Origin: Alphaproteobacteria bacterium
GTDB lineage: Bacteria > Pseudomonadota > Alphaproteobacteria > Rhodobacterales > Rhodobacteraceae
Length of the DNA stretch: 45,533 bases
Direction: 5' to 3'
NCBI GenBank assembly: GCA_030424645.1
Contig: JAUHWP010000009.1
Location: 1 to 45,533, forward strand
Below, one piece after another: positions 17,855-27,500 of this stretch. Position numbers and translations under genes: made by a program. A model generated the notes under the pieces. It searched no databases. It was not told the origin of the DNA and worked only from the letters and a program-made list of their open reading frames with translations. Numbering within the stretch: position 1 is the first letter of the stretch; every line of letters starts with the position of its first letter.

Positions 17855-18014
17855 ACAGGTCGCTTACCTGAAGCGGACCCCCAATAACTTTGCCATCCCC
17901 CACATTCGACGGAACGAGTGCGAAGATATTCGTTTGGGCCAGAACCCCACTGCCAGCAAAGCCGACGTGGACAAGAACACAATCAGTGTTTCAGGTGTTG
18001 GCACTCCCGACCCC

Positions 18015-18299
18015 TTATGTCTGCCGGATTTCGTGATGGCAGTCCCGCCGGAAAAAGATCACTGCAAATGCGGCGCAGGTGGTCAGGACAATGCCAAGGG
18101 GTAAGGCGGTTTCGTTGTAGTATAGCGCGGTCACGTAGCCAGCTGCGGCGCCAAGGCTGATCTGAATGCTGCCAATCGCTGCGGACGCACTGCCCGCCCT
18201 TGCGGCAAAGGGTTGCATGGCGCGCGCTGTGGCGTTGGGCAGGACGATCGAAAGACCGAAAACCACACAAGCAGCAGGACCTGGCATGGTTCTGTTCAA
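18015..18299 (-). pseudogene. C-terminal fragment of a Bcr/CflA-type MFS exporter
   Basis: About 90 codons encode the last two to three membrane helices of a major facilitator drug exporter: VVFGLSIVLPNATARAMQPF, then AGSASAAIGSIQISLGAAAG and a final hydrophobic helix ending FFRRD. The FG-SIVLPN-TA-AM-PF-AGSASA pattern is typical of the Bcr/CflA branch. A full gene has about 400 codons; the upstream three quarters are missing, and the reading continues into unrelated sequence beyond 18299. Confidence 0.6.
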
Positions 18300-18310
18300 C
18301 AGAAGCTTGA

Positions 18311-18342
18311 GTGACGAATGTCACATCACCCGTTGAGCGGGT
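18311..18342. repeat. Two small inverted repeats ahead of the DUF4153-like gene
   Basis: GTGAC-GAAT-GTCAC (18311-18324) and ACCCG-TTGAG-CGGGT (18328-18342) lie in tandem 125-155 bp upstream of the ATG at 18467. They may be operator sites for the downstream two-component regulator or leftovers of the truncated MFS gene. They do not match the CreB direct repeat TTCAC-N6-TTCAC. Confidence 0.25.
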
Positions 18343-18466
18343 CAAGCTGACCGCCTCTGCACAAATCCTGCACGAAACGACCCCGGAACCTGCGCATGGC
18401 CCCGCGGTAGATTGCAAACGCCTGCGGCCAACTGTCTCTGAAAGAACAAAGTTTCGGAGCGATAGA

Positions 18467-20002
18467 ATGAGCAAACACCTGATAATCAATGGGCTTCCAG
18501 ACCGTCTTCGGCTGGACGGCTGGTGGCTGGATGCCACAACCACAGATGCCGATGGCACCCCATCCAATCCGCCCCCCCAATCTTCCCCGGCGACGGCGGG
18601 GTCGCGCGGTTTGCGGGGTTTGCTGGGCCTGGCCCTTCTGGTGCTGATTGCCGATGTCCTGTTCTGGCACCACGCGCCCGGCCTGTCGCTTGCCATCTTC
18701 GCGCTGCTTCTGTCAGCGGCGATGCTGGCGGCGAAACCGGATCGGCCATCGCCGCAAACATGGGTCACGGTTCTGGGGTTGGAGTTGATCTGCAACCTGC
18801 CGGTGATCGAGCAGGTGCAGCTTCTGTCGGTCCTGTTCAGCCTTGCGGGCCTGATCGGGCTGGCGGCCTGGGTCGCCCTTGGACGGCTGGTCGATTGGGG
18901 GCAATCGCTGCGCATCTTCCTGCGGATATCTACCATAGGCGCGGCAATGCTGGGTGCGGATGCGGTGCGGCGGCTGGACAAGGCGCAGGTCCGGTCGAGT
19001 GTTGTCCATCAGGCCAGCGCGCTTTTGTTGCCGATGACCGTGGGTCTTGTCTTCCTACTGCTTCTGACGGCTGCAAACCCGGTCCTTCAGCGCCTTGTTG
19101 AACAGATAGATCTGCGCGACCTGCTTGACCCCGAGCTTTTCTGGCGCGCGCTGTTCTGGTGCATCGCAGCATCGCTGATCTGGCCGTATCTTCATCTGGA
19201 TCAAGGTTGGCTGGGCGGGGCATCCCGGCCACCGAAGGTTTCGACGCGCGGGCGAAATCCGCTTGCGGTGTTCGTGAACCCGGCCTCGGTGCGCAATTCG
19301 CTGGTCCTGTTCAACCTTTTGTTCCTGATCCAGACGGTCATGGATATCGGTGTGCTGACTGGTGGCATGACCCTGCCCGACGGGATGAGCTTTGCGACCT
19401 ATGCCCATCGCGGCGCCTATCCGCTTGTGGTGACGGCGCTGCTGGCGGGGGTGTTTGCGATCACCACACGTCACATGATTGGCGACAACGTGATCCTGCG
19501 CGGGCTGGTCTTTCTGTGGCTGGGTCAGAACATGCTGCTTGTGCTGTCCGCGGCATTCCGGCTTGGCGCCTATGTCGAAGCCTATGCGCTGACGCAACTC
19601 AGGCTTGCGGCGTTTATCTGGATGGCGCTGGTGCTGGTGGGGCTGTGCCTGACCGTTGTCCAGATCGTCCGGCATCGCGACAATGCGTGGCTGGTCCGGT
19701 CAAACCTTCTGGTGCTGGCCGGCACGCTTTATCTGTGTTGTTTCGTCAATTTCGCACAGGTAATCGCGGGCTATAACCTGCGTCATCACACCAGCCTTGC
19801 GCGGCTTGATACCGCTTATGTCTGCCGTCTGGGCGAACAGGCCCTGCCAATGATCGACGCGTTCGAAGCGACAACAGGCCGACTGCTTTGTGGCCCCTAT
19901 GGGCAGCACCGCCCGGTCTTCGCACCGATCCGCGACTGGCGCGAATGGGGCTTTCGGAAATGGCGCCTTCAACGCTATCTTGACGCGAACAAAGTTGGAT
20001 AG
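18467..20002 (+). CDS. DUF4153/DUF4173-like integral membrane protein
   Basis: A 511-residue membrane protein of unknown function. After a cytoplasmic N-terminus (MSKHLIINGLPDRLRLDGWW) there are roughly ten to twelve hydrophobic helices, starting with LLGLALLVLIADVLFW. A central region (TYAHRGAYPLVVTALLAGVF) is the most family-like part and resembles DUF4153/DUF4173 proteins. The C-terminal tail after about residue 435 is soluble (LCGPYGQHRPVFAPIRDWREW). The gene is 8 bp upstream of a response regulator and its kinase, in the place that CreD takes in enterobacteria. ATG 18467 follows GGAG; a longer start at 18311 is rejected because its extension is not membrane-like and begins in the regulatory region. 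Confidence 0.7.
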   Translation: MSKHLIINGLPDRLRLDGWWLDATTTDADGTPSNPPPQSSPATAGSRGLRGLLGLALLVLIADVLFWHHAPGLSLAIFALLLSAAMLAAKPDRPSPQTWVTVLGLELICNLPVIEQVQLLSVLFSLAGLIGLAAWVALGRLVDWGQSLRIFLRISTIGAAMLGADAVRRLDKAQVRSSVVHQASALLLPMTVGLVFLLLLTAANPVLQRLVEQIDLRDLLDPELFWRALFWCIAASLIWPYLHLDQGWLGGASRPPKVSTRGRNPLAVFVNPASVRNSLVLFNLLFLIQTVMDIGVLTGGMTLPDGMSFATYAHRGAYPLVVTALLAGVFAITTRHMIGDNVILRGLVFLWLGQNMLLVLSAAFRLGAYVEAYALTQLRLAAFIWMALVLVGLCLTVVQIVRHRDNAWLVRSNLLVLAGTLYLCCFVNFAQVIAGYNLRHHTSLARLDTAYVCRLGEQALPMIDAFEATTGRLLCGPYGQHRPVFAPIRDWREWGFRKWRLQRYLDANKVG

Positions 20003-20010
20003 AGCACCCC

Positions 20011-20703
20011 ATGGCAGGCCGAATACTCGTTGTCGACGACGATCCCAATATCCGCGAAGTGACCGGTTTTGCGGTCGAGAAGGCCGGGTTCGAAACGCTT
20101 TTCGCGGAAAACGGGCTGGACGCGTTGAAGACGTTCCAGCGCGCGCAGCCCGACCTGATCGTGCTGGATATCGGCCTGCCTGAAATGGACGGGCTCGAGG
20201 TCTGTCGTGAAATCCGCAAAAGCGCAACGGTCCCGATCCTGTTCCTGACCGCCCGCGATGAAGAGGTCGACCGCATCGTCGGCTTTGAAATGGGGGGTGA
20301 TGACTATCTGACCAAGCCCTTTTCCCCGCGCGAACTGGTCGTGCGGATCAAGGCCATCCTGAAACGCACCGCCTGTTCCGCCGAACCGACGGATCGCATT
20401 GTCGTCTGCGGTAACCTGCGGGTCGACCCAGAGCGTCACCAATGCCGTTTTGGCGATAACGACGTCAACCTGACCGCGTCCGAATTCACCCTGCTGTCTG
20501 TCCTGATGGCCAGGCCCGATCACGTGATGTCACGCCCCAGCCTTGTGGATGCGCTCTATGGCCACAACATTCACGTGTCTGACCGGACGATAGACAGCCA
20601 CATTCGCAATATCCGCGCCAAGCTCAGCCAGGTCGGATGCGCAGACGGGATCGTCACCGTTCACGGTGTCGGGCTAAGGATGGGCACGTGCAAAGCGACG
20701 TAA
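20011..20703 (+). CDS. OmpR-family response regulator (CreB-like)
   Basis: A 230-residue regulator. The receiver domain has the acidic pair D9-D10, phospho-acceptor D53 (LIVLDIGLP), the switch threonine in LFLTARDEE and the lysine in LTKPF. The C-terminal winged helix (about 130-228) contains LTASEFTLLSVLM and SDRTIDSHIRNIRAKL. It starts 8 bp after the DUF4153-like gene and overlaps the kinase gene by 16 bp, so all three genes form one operon. The usual GYRL near the end is GLRM here. Confidence 0.88.
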   Translation: MAGRILVVDDDPNIREVTGFAVEKAGFETLFAENGLDALKTFQRAQPDLIVLDIGLPEMDGLEVCREIRKSATVPILFLTARDEEVDRIVGFEMGGDDYLTKPFSPRELVVRIKAILKRTACSAEPTDRIVVCGNLRVDPERHQCRFGDNDVNLTASEFTLLSVLMARPDHVMSRPSLVDALYGHNIHVSDRTIDSHIRNIRAKLSQVGCADGIVTVHGVGLRMGTCKAT

Positions 20704-22220
20704 GGCGCAGGTGGCGCCCACGATTGTGGACCGTGGTTCTTGTGGTGCTGGCACTGGTGCTGTGCCTGCCCTTTGCCGGACTGTTCCTGTTCAAGTTCTA
20801 TGACAGCCAACTGGTGCAGCAAACCGAAGAAAGCCTACTGACACAGGCCGCCGTCCTGTCGGCGACCTATGCCCAGCTTTACGAACGGCAGGCAGAACCG
20901 CGCGCAGAACAGGCCGAAGATCGCCAGCCGCTATCGCCGGTGTTTCCGTCGCTGTCGATCAACAATGACAAGGTGCTGCCGCCCCGCCCCGATGCCGCCC
21001 GCATCACCGATCCGCCCGCCCCGGTCTATCGCCGGATTGCCCCGGCACTGACCCGGATTGGCAACATGGCCCAGCAGCGCACGCTGGCGGGCTATCGCTT
21101 TCTTGACCCCAAGGGCAATGTGATCGCGGGCACGGCCGAGCTGGGCCAATCGCTGGCCGCCGTGGCCGAGGTCGACCGCGCCCTGCAAGGACAGGTAAGC
21201 TCGGTCGCGCGGGTCCGGGTGCGGGAAGAACAGGAACCCGTGCTTTACAACCTCAGCCGCGGCGCGCGGGTGCGGGTCTTTGTTGCCATGCCGGTCTTTG
21301 TCGATGGTGCGGTGATCGGCGCGGTCTATATCAGCCGGACGCCCAACCATATCTTCCGCTTTCTCTATGGCGAACGGTTCAGCCTTGCCAAAGCGGCGGC
21401 GTTTGTCCTTCTGTCCACCGGCCTGATCGGATTTGTCTTCTGGCGGTTCATCACCCGCCCGATCCATGCCCTGATCGACCGGACCAAATCCGTCGCGCAG
21501 GACAATCGCAAATGGGCGCCGATCGAACGCTATGGCACCCGCGAGATCGAGAACCTGAGCCAGAGCTTTCAATCCCTGACCGAACGGCTGCAAAGCCAGC
21601 AGAACGCCCTGAAATCCTATACCGCGCATGTGACGCACGAACTGAAATCCCCGCTGACCGCGCTGAAAGGCGCGACCGAGCTGTTGCGCGACGATGAGAT
21701 GCCGCCCGCGCAGCGGCATCGTTTCCTGGACAATATCGACAAGGATACCCAACGGATGGAGGATTTGCTGGCCAACATGCGCGCCTTCAGCCTAGCCGAT
21801 CAGAACGCAACGACCGGATCGTGCAGCTTGTCCGATCTGTCCGATACGCTGCAAGACACCTTTTCCGGGCTTGAGATAGTGCTGCACAATCAGGACAGAA
21901 CGATCCCCGTTCAGCAGGGCACTTTGATGATCATCCTGACCCATCTGCTTGAAAACGCGGCGCAGCATAGTGCCAGCCAGGTTGTGCTTGACGTGTCGAC
22001 CGATGACGACGCCACATGGCTTGAGGTCACGGATAATGGCACAGGCATCAGCGCGGGCAATCAGGACAAGATTCTGACGCCGTTTTTCACCACCCGGCGC
22101 GACACGGGCGGCACCGGGATGGGCCTGAACATCGTCAAGGCCACGGTCGAGGCTTTGGGGGGGCGGCTAAGCCTTGTGCCGCAGCCAAAAGGTGCGCGCT
22201 TTCGGCTGTCGTTCAGGTGA
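20688..22220 (+). CDS. CreC-like sensor histidine kinase
   Basis: A 510-residue membrane kinase. The first membrane helix (LWTVVLVVLALVLCLPFAGL) and second (AAFVLLSTGLIGFVFW, about residue 245) enclose a periplasmic sensor of about 200 residues. Next come a HAMP region (RPIHALIDRTKSVAQDN), a HisKA domain with H317 in VTHELKSPLTAL, and a HATPase_c domain (LTHLLENAAQH, TDNGTGIS, GGTGMGLNIVK). The start is a GTG at 20688 preceded by AAGGA, overlapping the regulator gene. The last 8 bp overlap the 3' end of rhaK on the other strand. The ligand is unknown; CreC similarity suggests envelope or central-metabolite sensing, by inference only. Confidence 0.85.
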   Translation: MQSDVRRRWRPRLWTVVLVVLALVLCLPFAGLFLFKFYDSQLVQQTEESLLTQAAVLSATYAQLYERQAEPRAEQAEDRQPLSPVFPSLSINNDKVLPPRPDAARITDPPAPVYRRIAPALTRIGNMAQQRTLAGYRFLDPKGNVIAGTAELGQSLAAVAEVDRALQGQVSSVARVRVREEQEPVLYNLSRGARVRVFVAMPVFVDGAVIGAVYISRTPNHIFRFLYGERFSLAKAAAFVLLSTGLIGFVFWRFITRPIHALIDRTKSVAQDNRKWAPIERYGTREIENLSQSFQSLTERLQSQQNALKSYTAHVTHELKSPLTALKGATELLRDDEMPPAQRHRFLDNIDKDTQRMEDLLANMRAFSLADQNATTGSCSLSDLSDTLQDTFSGLEIVLHNQDRTIPVQQGTLMIILTHLLENAAQHSASQVVLDVSTDDDATWLEVTDNGTGISAGNQDKILTPFFTTRRDTGGTGMGLNIVKATVEALGGRLSLVPQPKGARFRLSFR

Positions 22221-23601
22221 TCTGACCGGCGCCGGGCCGCGTTGCCTGTGCCGCCTGCCAGTCCGCGGCATATCCGGCCAGCGCATCGCCGTTCGGGGGC
22301 GTCACAAGGCGGGTTTCGGGGGCGGTGTGGTCGGTGGCAAACAGCATCGCCGCCCCGACCGAGGTGCCGGTCGCGGTTGCCGCAACCTCGACACCACCGG
22401 GATGGAGCGAGGCCAGCATGTCAAGATACTCTGCATTGCGGGCAAACGGCCCTTCGACGATCACCGGCCCCTGCGCCCCGACAAGGTCAAGGCAGGTCTT
22501 GCTCATCAGCGCCAGATAGAAGCCAAGGGCCGCCATGCGCTGCCCCGCGCCCTGCGGCTGGGCCGTCCAAGTGGCAGCAAACCCACGAAACGGGCCAGAC
22601 CCCGGTTCGACTGCTGGCAGCAACATGATGCCCCCGTCCAGCACCGCCTTGCGATCCCTATCGGTGACGTTGGCATCGCCACCTGCGCGGATCACTTCGT
22701 ATTCCCGCCCGCCCATGAACCGGGCTGACGGCACCGCCTGCCCCAAGGCGTTGGTGTTGACCAGCGTGTCGCGTGCAGGATCAAGCGCCCCCTTGCGCCC
22801 GCCAACCGACATGACGACAACCCATGTCCCTGTCGAGATCACGGAAAATGCCCCCTTGCGCGCCAGCACATACGGCAGCAGCGAAGCGTTGGAGTCGTGA
22901 ATGCCGCACACGACCAGCGTGTCCCGAGGCAACCCGGTGCGGGCGGCAATCGCGCCCGTCACGCAGCCCAGCACGTCGCCCGGCCGATGTGGCGGGGCAA
23001 ATTTTTCGGCCAGTCCCAGCCGTTTGACAAGCGATGAAAATTGCCCGGTCCAGGGGTTCCACAGATCGGTGTGGCAGCCAAGGGATGTCACATCGCTGGC
23101 CATGGCGCCGGTCAGGCGAAAGCCCCAGTATTGCGGATAGGTCAGCACATGCGCGACCCGGTCTGCCAGCGCCGGATCGGTTTCAAACTGCCAGAAAAGC
23201 TGTGCCCCAAGGTTCAGCCCTGCCCCCAGCCGCGCCGATCCGGTCTCGGAAAAAGGCGGGCGGATGGCGTTGTAACCCGCCGCCATCGCATCCGGTCCGG
23301 TATGTTCGTAATCCAGCATCGGCGCGGCAAGTTCGCCATCGTGGTCCAACAGGACCGCCGACGCCCCATGCGTGGTCACGGATATGGCATCGACCCGGTG
23401 GCTGGCATGAAAGGCGGTCAGATGCTCAAGGAAAAACGCCCAGTGCCTGTCGAGGTCGAAATGCGGCCAGGGCGGGCCGGGCAAGACAGTGTTGGGCCGG
23501 GTGACGACCGCAATTTCACACAGGCTTTGGCCATCGACCAATGCAATCTTGGCATTGGTTTTCCCGACATCAAGAACAGCGATATGGCGCGGTCTGGTCA
23601 T
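22213..23601 (-). CDS. rhaK: L-rhamnulose kinase (FGGY family)
   Basis: A 462-residue FGGY sugar kinase. It opens with the phosphate-binding motif [18 protein letters not shown], has the substrate-domain [12 protein letters not shown], and the second ATP-site motif [11 protein letters not shown]. In the Rhizobium leguminosarum rhaRSTPQUK operon this position is held by RhaK, which phosphorylates the sugar and is also needed for transport. The four-base overlap with rhaU (23598-23601) places it as the last gene of the operon. Confidence 0.85.
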   Translation of the reverse strand: MTRPRHIAVLDVGKTNAKIALVDGQSLCEIAVVTRPNTVLPGPPWPHFDLDRHWAFFLEHLTAFHASHRVDAISVTTHGASAVLLDHDGELAAPMLDYEHTGPDAMAAGYNAIRPPFSETGSARLGAGLNLGAQLFWQFETDPALADRVAHVLTYPQYWGFRLTGAMASDVTSLGCHTDLWNPWTGQFSSLVKRLGLAEKFAPPHRPGDVLGCVTGAIAARTGLPRDTLVVCGIHDSNASLLPYVLARKGAFSVISTGTWVVVMSVGGRKGALDPARDTLVNTNALGQAVPSARFMGGREYEVIRAGGDANVTDRDRKAVLDGGIMLLPAVEPGSGPFRGFAATWTAQPQGAGQRMAALGFYLALMSKTCLDLVGAQGPVIVEGPFARNAEYLDMLASLHPGGVEVAATATGTSVGAAMLFATDHTAPETRLVTPPNGDALAGYAADWQAAQATRPGAGQIT

Positions 23602-23915
23602 TTAAGATGAAAGACGGTTTCAAGCGGCTGCTCGATTGGGCGGTTGTCGGGATGCACCTCCATGATATCCGCCATATGCGCCCACCACCGCTTCATCACC
23701 GGATGATCGGGCAATGCCGCCATGCCGTGATCGTGGCGACGCCACAGCACACCGAACAGGTGCCGGGTTTCGGGGTCGTAATGGATCGAATAATCCTCGA
23801 CCCCTGCGTCTTTCAACAGGGTCACAAGCTCGGGCCAGATTTCGTCATGCCGCTTGCGATATTCGTCAAGCTGACCGTCTTTCAGCACCATCCGAAAGGC
23901 ATATTTCTCCATCAT
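23598..23915 (-). CDS. rhaU: L-rhamnose mutarotase
   Basis: A 105-residue protein of the RhaM/RhaU (YiiL) family, which interconverts alpha- and beta-L-rhamnose. The whole length matches the family: [19 protein letters not shown], then [29 protein letters not shown] and [15 protein letters not shown]. The histidine in KRHDEIWP is the likely general acid/base. Four-base overlaps link it to both neighbours. Confidence 0.93.
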   Translation of the reverse strand: MMEKYAFRMVLKDGQLDEYRKRHDEIWPELVTLLKDAGVEDYSIHYDPETRHLFGVLWRRHDHGMAALPDHPVMKRWWAHMADIMEVHPDNRPIEQPLETVFHLK

Positions 23916-24916
23916 CGCGCCCTCAGGTTGTGATAGATGCGCGGCAGGGCAATCACCCCGATCAGCAATGCGCCGACGACAATGGACATGACGATCCCCG
24001 GCACGTTCAGAAGCCCCAGCCCGAAGGTCACAAGCCCCATCACGAAGGCGGCGATGACCACACCCGGTATTGAACCCGAGCCGCCAAGAATGCTGACCCC
24101 GCCCAGGACGACCATCGTGACCACCTCAAGCTCCATGCCCGTCGCAATCGACGGCCGGGTCGATCCCAGCCGCGAGGTCAGGCAAACCGCCGCCAGCCCC
24201 GCCATCAGCCCGGTCAACAGGAACAGGATCATCTTCACCCGTTCGACCCGGATGCCGGAAAAGGTGGCGGCGGTGGCATTGTTGCCAATCGCATAGACCG
24301 CCCGGCCGAAATTGGTCTTGTGCAGCAAGACACCATAGACGATCGCCAGCAGCACGAAGATCACCATCTCGACCGTGATGACCCAGAAGACATAGCCCTG
24401 CCCGAACCACGCGAAATCGGCCGGATAACCACGAAACGCGCCATCGCCCAGAACGATATAGCTGATCCCGCGAAACAGGCTCATCGTCCCGATGGTCACA
24501 ACGATGGAGGGCAGGCCCAGACGGGTCACAAGCACCCCGTTGAACGCCCCGCAGGCCAGCCCGGTCAGCAGGCCGGTGATGACGATCACCGGGGTGCCGA
24601 ACCCGGCCTGCATCACCAGCCCCATCATGGTCGAGGCCAGTGCGATCACCGACGCCACCGACAGGTCGATCTCGCCCGCGATGATCAGCAAGGCCATCGC
24701 AAAGGCAATCATCGCCTTTTCGGTAAAGTTGAACGTCGCATCCGACAGGTTCCACGCATTCAGGAAATAGGGTGACGCAAAGCTGTTCAGGATGAAGATA
24801 CCGACCGCGACCAGCAGCAGCAGGCTTTCCCAGCTTTTGAACATCTTCGCCGCCGGGGTCGTCAGGCGATCCGGGATATGGCGGGTGGCTTGCGGCTGTG
24901 GGTCGGCAAGGCTCAT
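23912..24916 (-). CDS. rhaQ: Rhamnose ABC transporter permease RhaQ
   Basis: A 334-residue permease of the ribose/RbsC type with about eight to ten membrane helices. The family signatures [15 protein letters not shown] (near residue 90) and a glycine-rich end segment ([19 protein letters not shown]) are present. It forms a heterodimeric channel with RhaP. ATGA overlaps join it to rhaP (24913-24916) and rhaU (23912-23915). The P/Q naming follows the Rhizobium gene order. Confidence 0.88.
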   Translation of the reverse strand: MSLADPQPQATRHIPDRLTTPAAKMFKSWESLLLLVAVGIFILNSFASPYFLNAWNLSDATFNFTEKAMIAFAMALLIIAGEIDLSVASVIALASTMMGLVMQAGFGTPVIVITGLLTGLACGAFNGVLVTRLGLPSIVVTIGTMSLFRGISYIVLGDGAFRGYPADFAWFGQGYVFWVITVEMVIFVLLAIVYGVLLHKTNFGRAVYAIGNNATAATFSGIRVERVKMILFLLTGLMAGLAAVCLTSRLGSTRPSIATGMELEVVTMVVLGGVSILGGSGSIPGVVIAAFVMGLVTFGLGLLNVPGIVMSIVVGALLIGVIALPRIYHNLRAR

Positions 24917-25890
24917 TGGGTATGCTCCGCAGATTTCAGGATGACGCGGCCCTTCGACCGGCCGGTGCGCGCGTTGAAGGCGACGGCGATGATGATCGCA
25001 GCACCCGATATGGCAAGCTGCCAGAAGGGCGACACGTCGATCACCGGCAGGGCATTCTTGATGATCCCCAGAAACAGCGCGCCCAGCACGGCACCCGACA
25101 CCGTGGCGACACCGCCCGCAATGGCGACACCCCCGATGACGCAGGCGGCGACGACATCAAGCTCGAACCCGCCCGCAATATCGACATAGGCCACCGCATA
25201 GCGCGCGACCCACAGATACCCGGTCAGACCGGCCAGCATTCCCGAGATTACGAAGGCCAGGAACTGTGTCCGGCCCACGTTGATGCCGGTATAGACCGCC
25301 GCATGGGGGTTGCCCCCCACCGCAAAGAACGCCCGCCCCAGCGTCGTGCGGCCCATGACAAGGCCCAGGATCAGGGTCACGATCACCGCGATCCATCCCA
25401 GCACCGGCAGGCCCAGAACGGTTTCACGCGGGAAGGCTTTGAACGCCGCGCTCATCTGGTGCGAGTTCACCCAGCTTCCATCTGTCAAAAGGAAGATGAT
25501 CCCGCGAAAGATCGTCATCGTGCCCAGCGTGACCACGATGGGCGGAATGGCCAGTTTCCAGACAAGAAACCCGTTGATCGCGCCCATGGTCGCGCCCAAT
25601 GCCAGCGCCAGAAGGACCAGAACGCCGATCGGCACACCGGGGAACGAGACATTGATCAGCGCACAGACCATGCCGGTCAGCGCCAGGTTGGCCGCCACCG
25701 ACAGGTCGATGGACCGGGTCAGGATCACCACCATCTGACCCAATGCAAGGATGATCAAGGGCGCGGTGTCGGTGAACACGGCGACAAGGTTGGTCGGGGT
25801 CACGAAACCGGGAAACCGGCTGGCCACGATGCCCAACAGGACAAGGATGGCGCCCACAAGGATCGCCTCGCGCGAGTTCAGCACGCTCAT
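24913..25890 (-). CDS. rhaP: Rhamnose ABC transporter permease RhaP
   Basis: A 325-residue RbsC-like permease paralogous to RhaQ. It has LGQMVVILTRSIDLSVAANL and the terminal GGVAIAGGVATVSGAVLGAL element. Its start overlaps the rhaT stop by four bases. The arrangement of one ATPase, two different permeases and one binding protein matches the R. leguminosarum rhamnose transporter. Confidence 0.88.
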   Translation of the reverse strand: MSVLNSREAILVGAILVLLGIVASRFPGFVTPTNLVAVFTDTAPLIILALGQMVVILTRSIDLSVAANLALTGMVCALINVSFPGVPIGVLVLLALALGATMGAINGFLVWKLAIPPIVVTLGTMTIFRGIIFLLTDGSWVNSHQMSAAFKAFPRETVLGLPVLGWIAVIVTLILGLVMGRTTLGRAFFAVGGNPHAAVYTGINVGRTQFLAFVISGMLAGLTGYLWVARYAVAYVDIAGGFELDVVAACVIGGVAIAGGVATVSGAVLGALFLGIIKNALPVIDVSPFWQLAISGAAIIIAVAFNARTGRSKGRVILKSAEHTQ

Positions 25891-27413
25891 GCCGCCGCTC
25901 CTTTCGTGGTGATGCCCGCTGCATGGCGGACAAGGGTTTCCGGCGTCAGGGCATCGCCTTCCAGCTCGGCGGCGATCCGGCCTTCGCGCATCACGATCAC
26001 CCGGTCGGACATGCCAAGGATCTCGGGAATTTCAGAGCTGACCATGATCACCGAAAGCCCTTCGGCGGCCAGTTCGGCCATGAACTCGTGCACGGCCGCC
26101 TTCGACCCGATGTCGATCCCCTTGGTCGGTTCGTCAAGAATGATGACCTTGGGCTGCGTGGCCAGCCATTTGGCGATGACCACTTTCTGCTGGTTGCCAC
26201 CCGACAGGCTGCCCACCGGCGTATCCAGCGACGCCGCGCGCAGATCAAGCCGTTCGGTATAGTGCCGGGCCAGCGCAAATTCATTTGCCATCCGGGTGAA
26301 CCCGTTTCGCGACAGGCGTGGCAACGATGGCAGGGTGATGTTCTGGAAAATCGGCATATCAAGGATCGCCCCCTGCTTGCCGCGATCTTCCGGCACGTAA
26401 ACGATGCCTGCCGAAATGGCATCGGCGGGCGAGCGGATGACCCGCACCTTGCCATCCAGGCGGATCGCGCCCTTGGACGGCCGGGTCACACCGATCAGGC
26501 TTTGCATGAACTCGGACCGCCCTGCCCCGACAAGCCCGTAAAAGCCAAGGATTTCTCCGCGACGCAGGGTGAAGCCGATATCCTCGAACTCGGTCGGGTG
26601 GCTGTAGCCTGCAACCGTCAGAACCTCGTCGCCCACCTGCGTGCTGCGTTCGGGATAGATCTGGTCGACCGAGCGACCCACCATCATCTGCACCAGCTCT
26701 GCTTCGCTGGTGTCGGCCATCTCGCCCGTGCCGATGAACTGGCCATCGCGGAACACGGTGTATCTGTCGGCAATGCGGAAAATCTCGTCGAACTTGTGGG
26801 AAATGAACAGGATCGCCTTGCCCTGCGCCTTCAGCGTTTCGACAAGCTCGTAAAGCTCCTCGATCTCCTTGCGGCTCAGGGCGGCGGTGGGTTCATCCAT
26901 GATCACCACGCGGGCTTCGACCGACAGGGCGCGCGCGATGGCGACCAGGTGGCGCGAGGCGATGCCAAGGTCTTTCAGGCGCACCCCGGCGTCGATCTCG
27001 GCCCCGATCCCGTCAAGGATGTCCTGCGCCTGGCGGTGCATGGCAGGCCGGTCGATCAATCCGAACCGCCCCTTGGGTGCATGGCCCAGAAAGATGTTTT
27101 CGGCCACCGATAGCTCGTCGAACAGCACGGTTTCCTGGTGGATGGCGGTCACACCGGCCTGGGCTGCGGCCTGCGCGGTGGGGAACTGAACCGCCTCTCC
27201 GTCCAGCAGGATGCGCCCGCCATCGGGCTGATAGATGCCGGTCAGGGTCTTCACCACCGTCGACTTGCCCGCACCGTTTTCACCGATCAGCGCGGTGACG
27301 CGCCCGGCAAACAGCTCCAGCGTCACACCGTCCAACGCCCTGACGCCCGGAAAGGTCTTGGTGATGCCGTCCAGCGCCAGCACCGGCGCGCTCTGTGCAG
27401 GATCATGACCCAT
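25887..27413 (-). CDS. rhaT: Rhamnose ABC transporter ATPase (two domains, RbsA-like)
   Basis: A 508-residue CUT2-family ATPase with two ABC domains. The first has Walker A GENGAGKST and Walker B VVIMDEPTAALS. The second has a degenerate Walker A region (FYGLVGAGRSEFMQ), signature LSGGNQQKVVIAKWL and IILDEPTKGIDIG. ATG 27413 was chosen; a longer in-frame start adds 21 residues not like the family. This RhaT is the Rhizobium-type ATPase and should not be confused with the E. coli rhamnose-proton symporter of the same name. Confidence 0.9.
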   Translation of the reverse strand: MGHDPAQSAPVLALDGITKTFPGVRALDGVTLELFAGRVTALIGENGAGKSTVVKTLTGIYQPDGGRILLDGEAVQFPTAQAAAQAGVTAIHQETVLFDELSVAENIFLGHAPKGRFGLIDRPAMHRQAQDILDGIGAEIDAGVRLKDLGIASRHLVAIARALSVEARVVIMDEPTAALSRKEIEELYELVETLKAQGKAILFISHKFDEIFRIADRYTVFRDGQFIGTGEMADTSEAELVQMMVGRSVDQIYPERSTQVGDEVLTVAGYSHPTEFEDIGFTLRRGEILGFYGLVGAGRSEFMQSLIGVTRPSKGAIRLDGKVRVIRSPADAISAGIVYVPEDRGKQGAILDMPIFQNITLPSLPRLSRNGFTRMANEFALARHYTERLDLRAASLDTPVGSLSGGNQQKVVIAKWLATQPKVIILDEPTKGIDIGSKAAVHEFMAELAAEGLSVIMVSSEIPEILGMSDRVIVMREGRIAAELEGDALTPETLVRHAAGITTKGAAA

Positions 27414-27451
27414 GGCTGGTCCCCATTGGCAGGTTTGTCGAAGGGCGGTCA

Positions 27452-27480
27452 GGCGGTGCCATGGTCCACACGGCACCGCC
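27452..27480. repeat. Stem-loop between rhaS and rhaT
   Basis: GGCGGTGCC and GGCACCGCC form a perfect 9-bp stem with an 11-base loop just downstream of the rhaS stop. There is no U-run, so it is probably an mRNA-stabilising hairpin that keeps the binding protein more abundant than the membrane subunits, as is common in ABC operons. Confidence 0.55.
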
Positions 27481-27500
27481 CGGAGGCGAAATGTCAGGGA

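Noticed and set aside
17298-17871. Small plus-strand frames in the region between nasT and the IS6 relic
   Set aside because: They overlap the antisense of the IS6 fragment, show Arg/Ser/Pro-rich composition and have no ribosome-binding sites.
24898-26262. 454-codon plus-strand frame opposite rhaP
   Set aside because: It is a shadow of the hydrophobic permease: antisense of membrane helices gives the observed Asp/His/Arg-rich sequence.
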